In this document: in pieces, positions 11,801-19,190 of the stretch | How the letters are laid out: each line of letters opens with the position of its first letter | Position numbering within the stretch: the first letter of the stretch is position 1 | NCBI GenBank assembly: GCA_037349105.1 | Contig: JAYJMM010000009.1 | Location: forward strand, 1,550,001-1,614,000 | Source of the DNA: Limnomonas spitsbergensis | Taxonomy: Eukaryota; Chlorophyta; Chlorophyceae; Chlamydomonadales | DNA length: 64,000 bases | Direction: 5' to 3' | Made by a program: the position numbers and the translations under genes | The notes under the pieces: model-generated | Seen by the model: only the letters and a program-made list of their open reading frames with translations | What the model was told of the DNA's origin: nothing | Databases searched by the model: none

Positions 11801-14800
11801 TTGCCCCCCCTACCACAACCCCTGTCCCCGTCCCATATCGCCCCCCCTACCACAACCCCTGTCCCCGTCCCATATTGCCCCCCCTACCACATCCCCTGTC
11901 CCCCTTGCCGTATCTACCCCCATTGTTCTCACCCTGCCCCCTGCCTCATCCTGCCTTCGACCCACCCCCCTCCCCCTCTCCTGACAGCCTCACCTGCGAT
12001 TCCTCCTCTCCCCCCCCTCCTCCCCCCCTTCTCCTGACTCAGCACCACCAGCGATTCCCCCTCCCCCTCCCTCCCCCCCCCTTCTGCTGACTCAGCACCA
12101 CCCGCGATTCCCCCTCCCCCTCCTCCACACCTCCTCTCCTGACAGCCTCACCTGCGATTCCCCCTCCCCCTCCCCCACACCTCCTCTCCTGACTCAGCAC
12201 CACCCGCGATTCCCCCTCCCCCTCCCCCCCCCTCTCCTGACAGCCTCACCTGCGATCCCCCCTCCCACTCCCCCACACCTCCTCTCCTAATTAAGCACCA
12301 CCCTGCCTCATCCCTCTTCTCACCCAATGTGTGGCGAGCAGCCTGACTTGGACACAAAGCGGACATGCTGATGCACCATGCCGATGCAGGCCTCGGGCCC
12401 CCCTGGCAGCGCCTTGAGCACCTTGTACACCGCCACATGCGCCTTAAGCAGGTTGCACAACACCTGGGTATAAACGGCGGTTGGGGTGTTCATGGTGAAT
12501 CAAATGGCAGTTGGTGTTGGCCAGCGGTGTCTTCAGTTCCGTGTACACCGCCATATGCGCCTTAACCAGGTGGCACAACACCTGGACACAATGGCGGTTA
12601 GAGTTTTCGTTTTGAATCAAATGGCAGTTGGTGTTGACCAACTGGCAGGGCCTTGAGCTCCTTGTACACCGCGACATGCGCCTTGAGCAGGTTGCTCAAC
12701 ACCTGGACACCAGCGGCAGTTGGGGTGCTCAGTTTGAATCAAATAGCGGTTGGACCCCCCTGGCAGCGCCTTGAGCTAGTTCTACACCGCCACATGCGCC
12801 TTGAGCAGGTTGCACATCACTTGGAGACAAACGGCGGTCGGGGTTTCATTTCGAATCAAATTGCAGTTGGTGTTGGCCAGGGGCGTCTTCAGTTCCGTGT
12901 ACACCGCCGGCAGAGTGGATCCCAGAACTACCTCCCGCCTGCTACTGCTGCCAGCGGACTATCTTCCCCACTTAGATAGGTTTCTTTTCTCTGGCTACGC
13001 TGCCACCATTAGCAGGCCGCCCCGCGGCCGTCAGAGGCCTGATTGGGACAAAACCTGGACCTACAGCCATCGGCCCCGGCAGCTTGTCTGGCCTTGTCTG
13101 GCCACACCTAAGGCTCTGGCGGGAAGCCGGGCTGTAGCTCATATGTAGCTGAGTCACGAAAAAAGGAAACACCGTCCCCGCTGAAGCCAGGCGGAAAAAA
13201 AACTCGAACCCCGGCAGCTGATACCAACCTATATGATTTCTCGCTGTCAGGCGGATCCCACCCCGACTACTGCCTGATACCGCCTGAATACTACTGCTTT
13301 TCCCAACTTACTAACTTCCCCATACTTCCCTGTGTCCCAGCAGTCCAACATCTTTTCCCAACTTACTAACTTCCCCATACTTCCCTGTGTCCCAGCAGTC
13401 CAACATCTTGCCTGGAAAGTTAGCCCCCTCCCTGTTGCCAGGCAGCTGTTTAGGTTTTAGGTTTTAGGTTTTAGGGTTTAACCCCCCCACCCCTCCCTTG
13501 CTGCTGCTAGCGTACATCTCCCCCCCCCCCCCCCCCCCCTCCCTTGCTGCTGCTAGCGTACATCCCCCCCCCCCCCCCCCTCTGCTGCTGCTAGCGACCT
13601 CTCTTACCCGCACATGTGCACACCAGCAGCCAGCCTAGGCACCAATATTGTTGCCAGGCAAATACCTCCTCCCCCCCCCTTGCTGCTGCTAGCGATCTGC
13701 ATTCCCTTTTTTGACCAGACCAAAACATAAAATATATATCGCCGTCGTCGCTGCTGCTGGCGTACACCTCCACCCCTTTCTGCTGCTTGCGACCTACCCT
13801 TCCCCGCACTGGTACACTCCAGCAACATGCCTAGACACCGACATTGTTGCCAGGCCTCCCTCCCCTTGCTGCTGCTAGCATACCCCCCCCCCCCTCCCCT
13901 TGCTGCTGCTCGCATACCCCCCCCCCCCCCCCTGCTCCTCCTAGCATACCCCCTCCCCCCCCTCCCCTTGCTGCTGCTACCATACCCCCCCTCCCCTTGC
14001 TGCTGCTAGCATACCCCCCCTCTCCTTGCTGCTGCTAGCATACCCCCACCCCTCCCCTTACTGATGCTAGCATACCCCCTCTGTCCCCTTGCTGCTGCTA
14101 GCATACCCCCCCCCCCCCCCCCCCCTCCCCTTGCTGCTGCTAGCATACCCCCCCCCTCCCCTTGCTGCTGCTAGCATACCCCCCCCCCCCCCCCCTCCCC
14201 TTGCTGCTGCCAACGACCTACCTTCCCCGCACTCGTACACTCCAGCAGCTTGCCTGGACACCAGAGGCCCGCGATGTAGCCCACGAAAGAGAAGCACTGC
14301 GATAGGCAAGAAAACAACAGCATGTTGAGATGGCAAGAGCATGTTGAGATGGCAGGAGCATGTTGAGATGGCAAGAGCATGTTGAGATGGCAAGAGCATG
14401 TTGAGATGGCAAGAGCATGTTGAGATGGCGGGAGCATGTTAAGATGGCAGGAGCATGTTGAGATGGCAAGAGCATGTTGAGATGGCAAGAGCATGTTGAG
14501 ATGGCAAGAGCATGTTGAGATGGCAAGAGCATGTTGAGATGGCAAGAGCATGTTGAGATGGCAAGAGCATGTTGAGATGGCAAGAGCATGTTGAGATGGC
14601 GAGAGCATGTTGAGATGGCAAGAGCATGTTGAGATGGCAAGAGCATGTTGAGATGGCAAGAGCATGTTGAGATGGCAAGAGCATGTTGAGATGGCAAGAG
14701 CATGTTGAGATGGCAAGAGCATGTTGAGATGGCAAGAGCATGTTGAGATGGCAAGAGCATGTTGAGATGGCGAGAGCATGTTGAGATGGCAAGAGCATGT

Positions 14801-17800
14801 TGAGATGGCAAGAGCATGTTGAGATGGCAAGAGCATGTTGAGATGGCAAGAGCATGTTGAGATAGCAAGGCATGTTGAGATGGTAAGAGCATGTTGAGAT
14901 GGCAAGAGCAGCAAGGGGGCCCGACAAAGCTAGACGAGAAAACATGCTGTGGCAGGAGCGGCCGTAAGCCCATGAAAGAGAAGCACAGCATTCAGAGTAA
15001 AGAAACAGTGGCATTCCAGGATTCCCAGCCCTCCCAGTCCCCACCCTTTGCTCACCGGACGTGGCCTATGTCTCTCCGCTTCTTCCTCCCCACGCATCCC
15101 AGCCCTCCCAGTCCCCACCCTTTGCTCACCGAACGTGGCCTATGTCTCTCCGCTTTTCTCTCCCTCCACTTCCCAGCCCTCACCATTTGCTTACTGAATG
15201 TGGCCTATGTGGCTATGTCTCTCTGCTTCTTCCTCCCGACTCATCCCAGCCCTCCCCACTCTTCCCCACCCTTTGCTCGCTGAATGTGGCCCATGTCTCT
15301 TTCTGCTTTTCCTTCACCCCCTTCCCAGCCCTCACCCTTTGCTCGCTGAATGTGGCCCATGTCTCTTTCTGCTTTTCCTTCACCCCCTTCCCAGCCCTCA
15401 CCCTTTGCTCGCTGAATGTGGCCCATGTCTCTTTCTGCTTTTCCTTCACCCCCTTCCCAGCCCTCACCATTTGCTCGCTGAATGTGGCCCATGTCTCTTT
15501 CTGCTTTTCCTTCACCCCCTTCCCAGCCCTCACCCTTTGCTCGCTGAATGTGGCCCATGTCTCTTTCTGCTTTTCCTTCACCCCCTTCCCAGCCCTCACC
15601 CTTTGCTCGCTGAATGTGGCCCATGTCTCTTTCTGCTTTTCCTTCACCCCCTTCCCAGCCCTCACCCTTTGCTCGCTGAATGTGGCCCATGTCTCTTTCT
15701 GCTTTTCCTTCACCCCCTTCCCAGCCCTCACCATTTGCTCGCTGAATGTGGCCCATGTCTCTTTCTGCTTTTCCTTCACCCCCTTCCCAGCCCTCACCCT
15801 TCGCTCGCTGAATGTGGCCCATGTCTCTTTCTGCTTTTCCTTCACCCCCTTCCCAGCCCTCACCATTTGCTCGCTGAATGTGGCCCATGTCCCTTTCTGC
15901 TTTTCCTTCACCCCCTTCCCAGCCCTCACCATTTGCTCGCTGAATGTGGCCCATGTCTCTTTCTGCTTTTCCTTCATCCCCTTCCCAGCCCTTACTGCTG
16001 GAAAGTGGTCCGTGACTCTCTCCACTTTGCCCTCCCCACTCTTCCCCTCCCTAACCTCACTGAATGTGGCCCACAGCTCTCTGCTTTTTCCGTCCCACTC
16101 TCCTTAGTCCTTACTGATGGCATGTGGTCCATATCTCTCTCCTTTCCCCCTCACCAGTCTGCCCAGCCCTCACCCTGACCTCACTGAATGTGGCCCACAA
16201 CTCTCTGCTTTTTCCGTCCCACTCTCCTTAGTCCTTACTGATGGCATGTGGTCCATATCTCTCTCCTTTCCCCCTCACCAGTCTTCCCAGCCCTTACCCT
16301 AACCTCACTGAATGTGGCCCACAACTCTCTGCTTTTTCCGTCCCACTCTCCTTAGTCCTTACTGATGGCATGTGGTCCATATCTCTCTCCTTTCCCCCTC
16401 ACCAGTCTTCCCAGCCCTCACCCTGGCCTCACTGAATGTGGCCCTTATGTCTCTGCATTCTCCTCCCTCCTCCCCCCCCTCCCCACAGTCCTCACCCTTA
16501 CCTCATTGAACGTGGCCCATGTCTCTCAGCTTCTTCCTCCCACGTCTTCCCAGCCCTCACCATTTGCTCATTGAATGTGGCCTATGTCCCTCCCCACTCC
16601 TCCCAGTCCTCCCAGTCCTCCCAGTCCTCCCCACTCCTCCCCAGTCCTCCCCAGTCCCCCCAGTCCTCCCCAGTCCTCCCAGCCCTCCCAGTCCTCCCCA
16701 GTCCTCCCAGTCCTCCCAGTCCTCACCCTTTGCTCACTTAACGTGGCCCATGTCTCTCAGCTTCTTCCTCCCTCCTCTTCCCGGCCTTATTGATGGAATG
16801 CGGTCCATATCTCTCTCCCTTTTCCGACCACCCTTACCTCACTGAACGTGGCCTACGTCTCTCAGCTTTGTCCTCCCTCCTCCCCCAGTCCCCACCCTTT
16901 GCTAACTTAACGTGGCCTACGCCTCTTTGCTTTTCCCGCCCATCTCCCCCCGGACCTCACCGTTGGCTCATTGAACGTGGCCCACATCCTGATCTTGGAC
17001 GCGTACCACCCAAACATCCGCTTGCAATATGAGACAAACAGCGGAATGTTCTCCTCCTTAGTGAAGCCCCCCATCTCCTCAAACCACTGGGGGTGTGTGA
17101 AGTGGTGGAGCGTGCACATGGGCTCCATTCCATTGGCCTTGATGCAGTCGATGATTGCATGGAACCTGCACGTGCGCATGCATGGCAGCAGCTAGGATGA
17201 AAGACCATGAGTATGCATGGCAGCAGCAAGGATGAAAGACCATATTCATGCACGACAGTATAAGCGATGATGAAAGACCATGTGCATTGCATGGCGGCAG
17301 CAGCAATGATGAAAGACCACGTTCTTGCATGACAGTATAAGCGATGATAAAAGACCATGTTCATGCATGGCAGCAGCAAGGATGAAAGACCATGTGGATG
17401 CATGGCAGCAGCAAGGATGAAAGACCATATTCATGCATGACAGTATATGCGATGATGACAGACCATGTTCATGCATGGCAGCAGCAAGGATGAAAGACCA
17501 TGTGGATGCATGGCAGCAGCAGCATGATGAAAGACCATGAGCATGCATGGCAGCAGCAAGGATGAAAGACCATGTGGATGCATGGCAGCAGCAGCAATGA
17601 TGAAAGACCATGAGTATGCATGGCAGCAGCAGCAATGATGAAAGACCATGAGTATGCATGGCAGCAGCAGCAATGATGAAAGACCATGTGTATGCATGAC
17701 AGCAGCAGCAATTATAAAAGACCATGTGCATGCATGGCAGCAGCAGCAATGATGAAAGACCATGAGAATGCATGGCAGCAGCAGCAATGATGAAAGACCA

Positions 17801-18600
17801 TGAGTATGCATGGCAACAGCAGCAATGATGAAGGACCATGAGTATGCATATCAGCAGCAGCATTATTGGAAAGACCATGAGCACGCATGGCAACATCAGC
17901 ACTAAAGTAACGACCATGTGCATGGCATCAGCATCAGCACTAGTGTAACGACGCCTCGAGCCCTCAATGCGCATATACAGGTCGCATGGTGTGGAGCGCA
18001 TGCACATGGGCTCCACTGCCGTTTGATGCCATCGATGATCGCCTGGATCTTGTACATGCATGGGGATCGCATGGCAAGATGATTGCATGGATTGCCAAGC
18101 AGTCCAATGCGGACCCATGTCGTCCCATGCGGGGTCCCATGGCGTCCCATGCAGTCCCACATTGCCCGATCTGGTCTAATGCAGTACCATGCGACCCTTC
18201 AATACTCCCATGCGGTGGGGTCGAGCATGATCGAAAGGCATGGAGCTTACAGTTCACACCTGTCCACAGCTTCCTGGTCGACCTGTCCGGGCCCTTTCGG
18301 TTCTATCCGACTCCATTCGAACGAGAACCGAAACGAGTTGGTGTCCAGCGTGTCCCTGGCCAGCTTGATGTCTTGCTCGTACAGGTTCCAGAAGTCGTTG
18401 GAGGTGCACCACGCCGAGGCGTACTGTTTCTGCCCCAGGAAGTTTTTCTTCCGCAGGAAATGTCCCCAGTTGGATGGCGCGGGGTCGGGACCGTCAGAGG
18501 AGTTCTGGAACACGGACATGCCGACGCCTTTGAGGAACTGCTCTGGGAAATTCGGGTGCGGCCGGTTAAACACGTCCTGTGCACCAGGGGATGCAGCCAT
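2783..18600 (-). CDS. Glycoside hydrolase family 1 (beta-glucosidase-like) gene, 7 exons seen, 3' end outside window
   Basis: Exons 18600-18260, 17165-16961, 14296-14222, 12463-12348, 5409-5266, 4290-4267 and 2867-2783 join with matching phases into 990 nt, 330 codons without a stop. Seen in order: an N-terminal FPEQFLKGVGMSVFQ segment, SFRFSFEWSRI (beta-strand/arginine region), MEPMCTLHHFTHPQWF, WATFNEPT (acid/base Glu, about residue 180), CFSFVGYIAG, IGMVHQHV, KTGVFEWKVPF, DWWGINYYS and FRMYPQ. These follow the order of GH1 glucosidases, which hydrolyse or transfer beta-glycosides by a retaining mechanism. Families of this type are usually 450-500 residues, so roughly 130 are missing, including the nucleophile (T/I)ENG. 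The start at 18600 is uncertain, because the frame stays open to an ATG at 18873 that would add 91 residues including a hydrophobic stretch. The join of exons 4 and 5 may lack a small exon. Substrate and location are unknown. Confidence 0.85.
2868..3306 (-). repeat. Exon 7 head copies in GH1 intron 6
   Basis: The stretch at 2982-3028 repeats the start of exon 7 with its acceptor region (CATGGTCTG and CCATCACGAAGAGGCTGG on the plus strand). Decayed echoes of GAGGCTGAACACGC occur at about 3210, 3250 and 3293. No other gene seen. Confidence 0.6.
3307..3548. mobile_element. Foldback MITE with imperfect 8 bp target duplication
   Basis: The ends are inverted repeats of about 35 bp: AAGGGGCCTG..CTAGGGGGGT..GGACTAGT at the left, its complement at the right. 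Inside are further inverted segments (AGAATCGACT against AGTCGATTCT; GGCGCC against GGCGCC), so nearly the whole element can fold back. The flanks AACACGCC and AGCACGCC look like an 8 bp target-site duplication with one mismatch, as made by hAT-type transposases. It has no transposase, so it is non-autonomous. Confidence 0.75.
3590..3840. repeat. Dispersed repeat family B copy with internal 60 bp duplication
   Basis: It carries the signature of a repeat seen elsewhere in the window (AGCTACACTCAGGC..., GGCCGCGGGGTGGCCCAAC). Within it about 60 bp (3687-3746) is repeated in tandem (3748-3806). Related copies are near 4040-4090, 12980-13150, 20260-20530, 20690-20980, 46783-46930, 50890-51065 and 51890-52060. 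Confidence 0.6.
3841..4266 (-). repeat. Two decayed copies of the 24 nt GH1 microexon
   Basis: The plus-strand motif GGTGTAGTAGTTGATGC at about 3975 and 4138 is the complement of GCATCAACTACTACACC, a version of the microexon tail followed by TCACAG. Each sits within a larger diverged duplication (about 165 bp) that also carries TTCTTATACATACAGTG. Confidence 0.65.
4267..4290 (-). CDS. GH1 exon 6, a 24 nt microexon
   Basis: This 24 nt microexon lies between CTGCAG| and |GTAAGT. It supplies the last base of the Trp codon, then WGINYYS, then two bases (CA) completed by exon 7 to Gln. With exons 5 and 7 it reads IDW-WGINYYS-QPCV, a close match to the conserved GH1 segment before the substrate-site tyrosine. 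Two tail-like copies lie downstream (sense) at about 4127-4160 and 3963-3995. Too short for gene finders, it is supported by phase on both sides and by the family motif. Confidence 0.85.
4291..4760. repeat. Diverged tandem repeats in GH1 intron 5
   Basis: About five diverged copies of a segment with AGAGATCAGGGAATAAAG and TTTATTTCCCTAAGG motifs and TATGGCA/GTGACAT variants. No coding signal or exon copy recognised. Confidence 0.5.
4780..5265 (-). repeat. Three copies of GH1 exon 5 tail plus donor
   Basis: On the minus strand each copy reads like EWKVPFRGMI..YVCKEAPDTIDW and ends at a GACTG|GTGCGTT-type donor. They lie downstream (sense) of the real exon 5, with spacing of about 120-130 bp. 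Small substitutions show that they are no longer under coding constraint. Confidence 0.8.
5266..5409 (-). CDS. GH1 exon 5
   Basis: This exon has 144 nt and runs from TTCACAG| to ATTGACTG|GTGCGT. It encodes LLCKWMTYWFGSECIL, FFKTGVFEWKVPFRG and KEAPNTIDW. The last residues lead into the GH1 motif DW-x-G-x-NYYS, which is completed by the next microexon. Three downstream copies of the tail with the GTGCGT-type donor occupy 4780-5265. Confidence 0.85.
5410..6466. repeat. Purine minisatellite just upstream of GH1 exon 5
   Basis: GAGGTATGAGAGGGAGGAG and GAGGTATAAAAGGGTGG variants in 16-20 bp units. In the GH1 sense strand this is a polypyrimidine array (CCTCCCTCTCATACCTC) ending at the exon 5 acceptor, so it appears to be an amplified polypyrimidine tract. 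Confidence 0.75.
6467..6700. repeat. GTTGGGCAGCTAGTAGAGCA minisatellite
   Basis: Six to seven imperfect units of about 30-36 bp with AGCTAGTAGAGCAGT, TGTTGGGCA and TTTGTTGAG. No match to a GH1 exon was recognised, but a missing small exon between exons 4 and 5 could be related to it. Confidence 0.65.
6729..11899. repeat. 37 bp satellite, about 140 units, in GH1 intron 4
   Basis: The unit is TATYGCCCCCCCTACCACA followed by WCCCCTGTCCCCGTCCCA. Marker variants stay in register: CTTCCC at 7241 and 11459 are 4218 bp apart, exactly 114 units, so no net length change occurs. Because 37 leaves remainder 1 modulo 3 and the unit has no stops, all three plus frames are open for over 5 kb. Those proline-rich frames are not genes. 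Rare variants (CGCACC at 9545, 10322, 11321; CCTCGTCCC near 9976 and 10975) recur at 777 and 999 bp, showing block duplications of 21 and 27 units. Confidence 0.95.
11900..12347 (-). repeat. C-rich region with copies of the exon 4 donor segment
   Basis: CTCTCCTGACTCAGCACCACC and CTCCTGACAGCCTCACCTGCG modules alternate with C/T runs. In the GH1 sense strand they read GGTGCTGAGTCAGGAG, resembling the exon 4 donor context AAGTCAGGCTG. Directly downstream of exon 4. Confidence 0.5.
12348..12463 (-). CDS. GH1 exon 4
   Basis: This exon has 116 nt. It starts after TACCCAG| with VLCNLLKAHVAVYK and ends near IGMVHQHVRFVS with a GTCAGG donor (phase 2). The sequence matches the GH1 helix and strand (LLxAH...IGxVH). 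The donor choice is the weakest in this gene, although GAGTCAGG-like copies recur just downstream at 12.0-12.3 kb, as expected if it is real. Joining to exon 5 keeps the frame, but 10-15 residues usual in the family may be missing. Confidence 0.7.
12464..12960 (-). repeat. Copies of GH1 exon 4 head with acceptor
   Basis: Four imperfect copies near 12540, 12660, 12780 and 12890. On the minus strand they read like QVLCHLVKAHMAVYTELK and QVL.NLLKAHVAVY, each after a CAG. They sit in intron 3 just upstream (sense) of exon 4. Confidence 0.75.
12975..13200. repeat. Dispersed repeat family B copy
   Basis: Shares GGCCGCCCCGCGGCCGTCAG, GATTGGGACAAAACCTGGAC and a terminal ATGTAGCTGA with other copies in the window. 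Probably a non-autonomous mobile element. Confidence 0.5.
13298..13410. repeat. Direct duplication of about 53 bp
   Basis: TTCCCAACTTACTAACTTCC ... CAGCAGTCCAACATCTT occurs twice back to back with no visible change. Confidence 0.85.
13440..14221 (-). repeat. Exon 3 tail copies and long C-runs in GH1 intron 3
   Basis: CCCTTGCTGCTGCTAGCATA modules with long C-runs repeat about ten times. Two longer copies (13590-13660, 13790-13860) read on the minus strand as LLECTSAGK-like peptides followed by donor-like sequence. A TTTTAGGTTTTAGG tract lies at 13450. Confidence 0.65.
14222..14296 (-). CDS. GH1 exon 3
   Basis: This exon has 75 nt (25 codons) and runs from ATCGCAG| to GGGAAG|GTAGGT. It encodes CFSFVGYIAGLWCPGKLLEC then TSAGK. 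Joining exons 2 and 3 gives NEPT-CFSFVGYIAG, which agrees with the GH1 family at this position and confirms the phase. A head copy lies at about 14950-14990. Tail copies (forms of LLECTSAGK) lie at about 13590-13660 and 13790-13860. Confidence 0.85.
14322..14910. repeat. 19 bp minisatellite, about 31 units
   Basis: The unit GAGCATGTTGAGATGGCAA is nearly perfect. It lies just upstream (sense) of exon 3, so it amplifies the 3' part of intron 2. The period leaves remainder 1 modulo 3, so open frames appear in all minus frames. Confidence 0.93.
14911..15010 (-). repeat. Exon 3 head copy
   Basis: On the minus strand 14950-14995 reads CFSFMGL after TGCTG, a decayed version of the exon 3 start CFSFVGY. 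It lies beyond the 19 bp array, upstream of exon 3. Confidence 0.65.
15050..16960 (-). repeat. Large array of GH1 exon 2 tail plus donor copies
   Basis: Each unit carries on the minus strand ATGGGCCACATTCAGCGAGC (WATFSEQ, from WATFNEP) followed by a GTGAGG donor. From 15281 to about 15950 the period is exactly 66 bp. Toward the real exon (16.0-16.96 kb) units become more varied (124 bp units at 16.1-16.4 kb, CCAGTCCTCC 10-mers at 16.6-16.7 kb). The 66 bp period keeps several frames open, which explains long spurious ORFs. Confidence 0.88.
16961..17165 (-). CDS. GH1 exon 2 with catalytic acid/base motif
   Basis: This exon has 205 nt and runs from GTGCAG| to CCAACG|GTGAGG. It completes the codon begun in exon 1 (AG|G, Arg) and encodes FHAIIDCIKANGMEPMCTLH, then HFTHPQWFEEMGGF and IRMWATFNEPT. 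The NEP glutamate is the expected proton donor of GH1 enzymes. A degenerate copy of the exon head lies upstream (sense) at about 18000-18055. More than a dozen copies of the exon tail with its GTGAGG donor lie downstream at 15.05-16.96 kb. Confidence 0.88.
17166..17945. repeat. ATGCATGGCAGCAGC minisatellite upstream of GH1 exon 2
   Basis: Units of 38-42 bp with CATGCATGGCAGCAGCAGCA and ATGATGAAAGACCATG. It abuts the acceptor of exon 2 and so amplifies the intron 1 tail. Confidence 0.88.
17946..18259 (-). repeat. GH1 intron 1 start with one exon 2 head copy
   Basis: On the minus strand 18000-18055 reads IQAIIDGIKRQ then a frame-shifted form of MEPMC, a decayed copy of the exon 2 start. The rest (18080-18230) holds CCCATGCGG and GTCCCATG micro-repeats. 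Confidence 0.7.
18260..18600 (-). CDS. GH1 exon 1
   Basis: This exon has 341 nt and ends in phase 2 at GGACAG|GTGTGA. It encodes the GH1 N-terminus, including FPEQFLKGVGMSVFQ, a segment near SNWGHF, LARDTLDTNSFRFSFEWSRI and the AVDR junction. The chosen ATG at 18600 (MAASPGAQD) sits just before the conserved region. An upstream in-frame ATG at 18873 would add an N-terminal extension with a hydrophobic segment, so the 5' limit is open. I saw no clear junction copies downstream of this exon's donor, unlike other exons. Confidence 0.8.
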
Positions 18601-19049
18601 CCCGTGTGAGCGCTTAATATGCCCCCCTGCGCTGTTGGAACTTGAGCCGATCGCGTACAATTTCGGGTTGAAAACAATGTTAACGGTAAAAGCTGTGACG
18701 AGGGCGATGTGCAAACGGAGGGGTGGTACGGGTGGTTGCAAGGAATGGAAAGAAACGTGTGTTCGTGTACGACACGGGTGCGTCAGGTGATCGACGAACT
18801 CCCTGGCTCGGGTTCGAAGGGAGGAGCTTGGACATTCAGCAGAGACTGTGACGGACACTTTTGGGTTGGCCACCTCGAAGTGAAAATCCCCTACTCATAT
18901 ATATTTAGCAATACCAACCTGGATGTTGACGCCGATGACTTGCCAAGAAGCGGCTATGCTTTGTTGTACTTAGCGGGCCGGGCCCAGACATCCCCTCCCA
19001 AAGGAGCACATTTAGTCTAGTGACAGATTTCCGCCCCGCGTTACACAAA
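18601..19049. promoter_or_regulatory. Divergent promoter region between the two genes
   Basis: The GH1 and LRR genes start about 450 bp apart and point away from each other. An AT stretch CATATATATTTAG at 18895-18907 is the only TATA-like element and could serve the plus gene about 140 bp before its ATG. If the GH1 start is at 18873 instead, the shared region shrinks to about 175 bp. Inferred from layout only. Confidence 0.4.
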
Positions 19050-19190
19050 ATGGGTATCTTCGGCACCATGAAGATCGCTCCCTCTGGCAACACGCCCGAG
19101 GAGCGGGCAGTGCGTCACTACGCTAGGGCGGAGCGACTCAAGACACACGAGACGGTCGAGCCCGAGGGAAAAGGCAGCATACTTTGGCTG
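19050..19190 (+). CDS. LRR-membrane gene exon 1
   Basis: This exon has 141 nt and starts at the ATG of [16 protein letters not shown], ending TTGGCTG|GTGCGT in phase 0. A stronger-looking donor GTAAGA lies four bases on but would create a stop at the next exon, so it was not used. Start inferred from the lack of an upstream ATG in frame. Confidence 0.65.

Noticed and set aside
6553..12090. Very long proline-rich plus-strand proteins
   Set aside because: They are open frames of a 37 bp satellite with no stop in any frame, on the strand opposite to the GH1 gene.
14171..15044. Proteins of about 200-257 codons rich in CSCHLNMLLPSQHALAIS-like repeats
   Set aside because: Made by the 19 bp minisatellite in GH1 intron 2; open in all minus frames because 19 is not a multiple of three and lacks stops.
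15061..16178. Two plus and two minus ORFs of 237-348 codons
   Set aside because: Frames of the 66 bp exon 2 ghost array.
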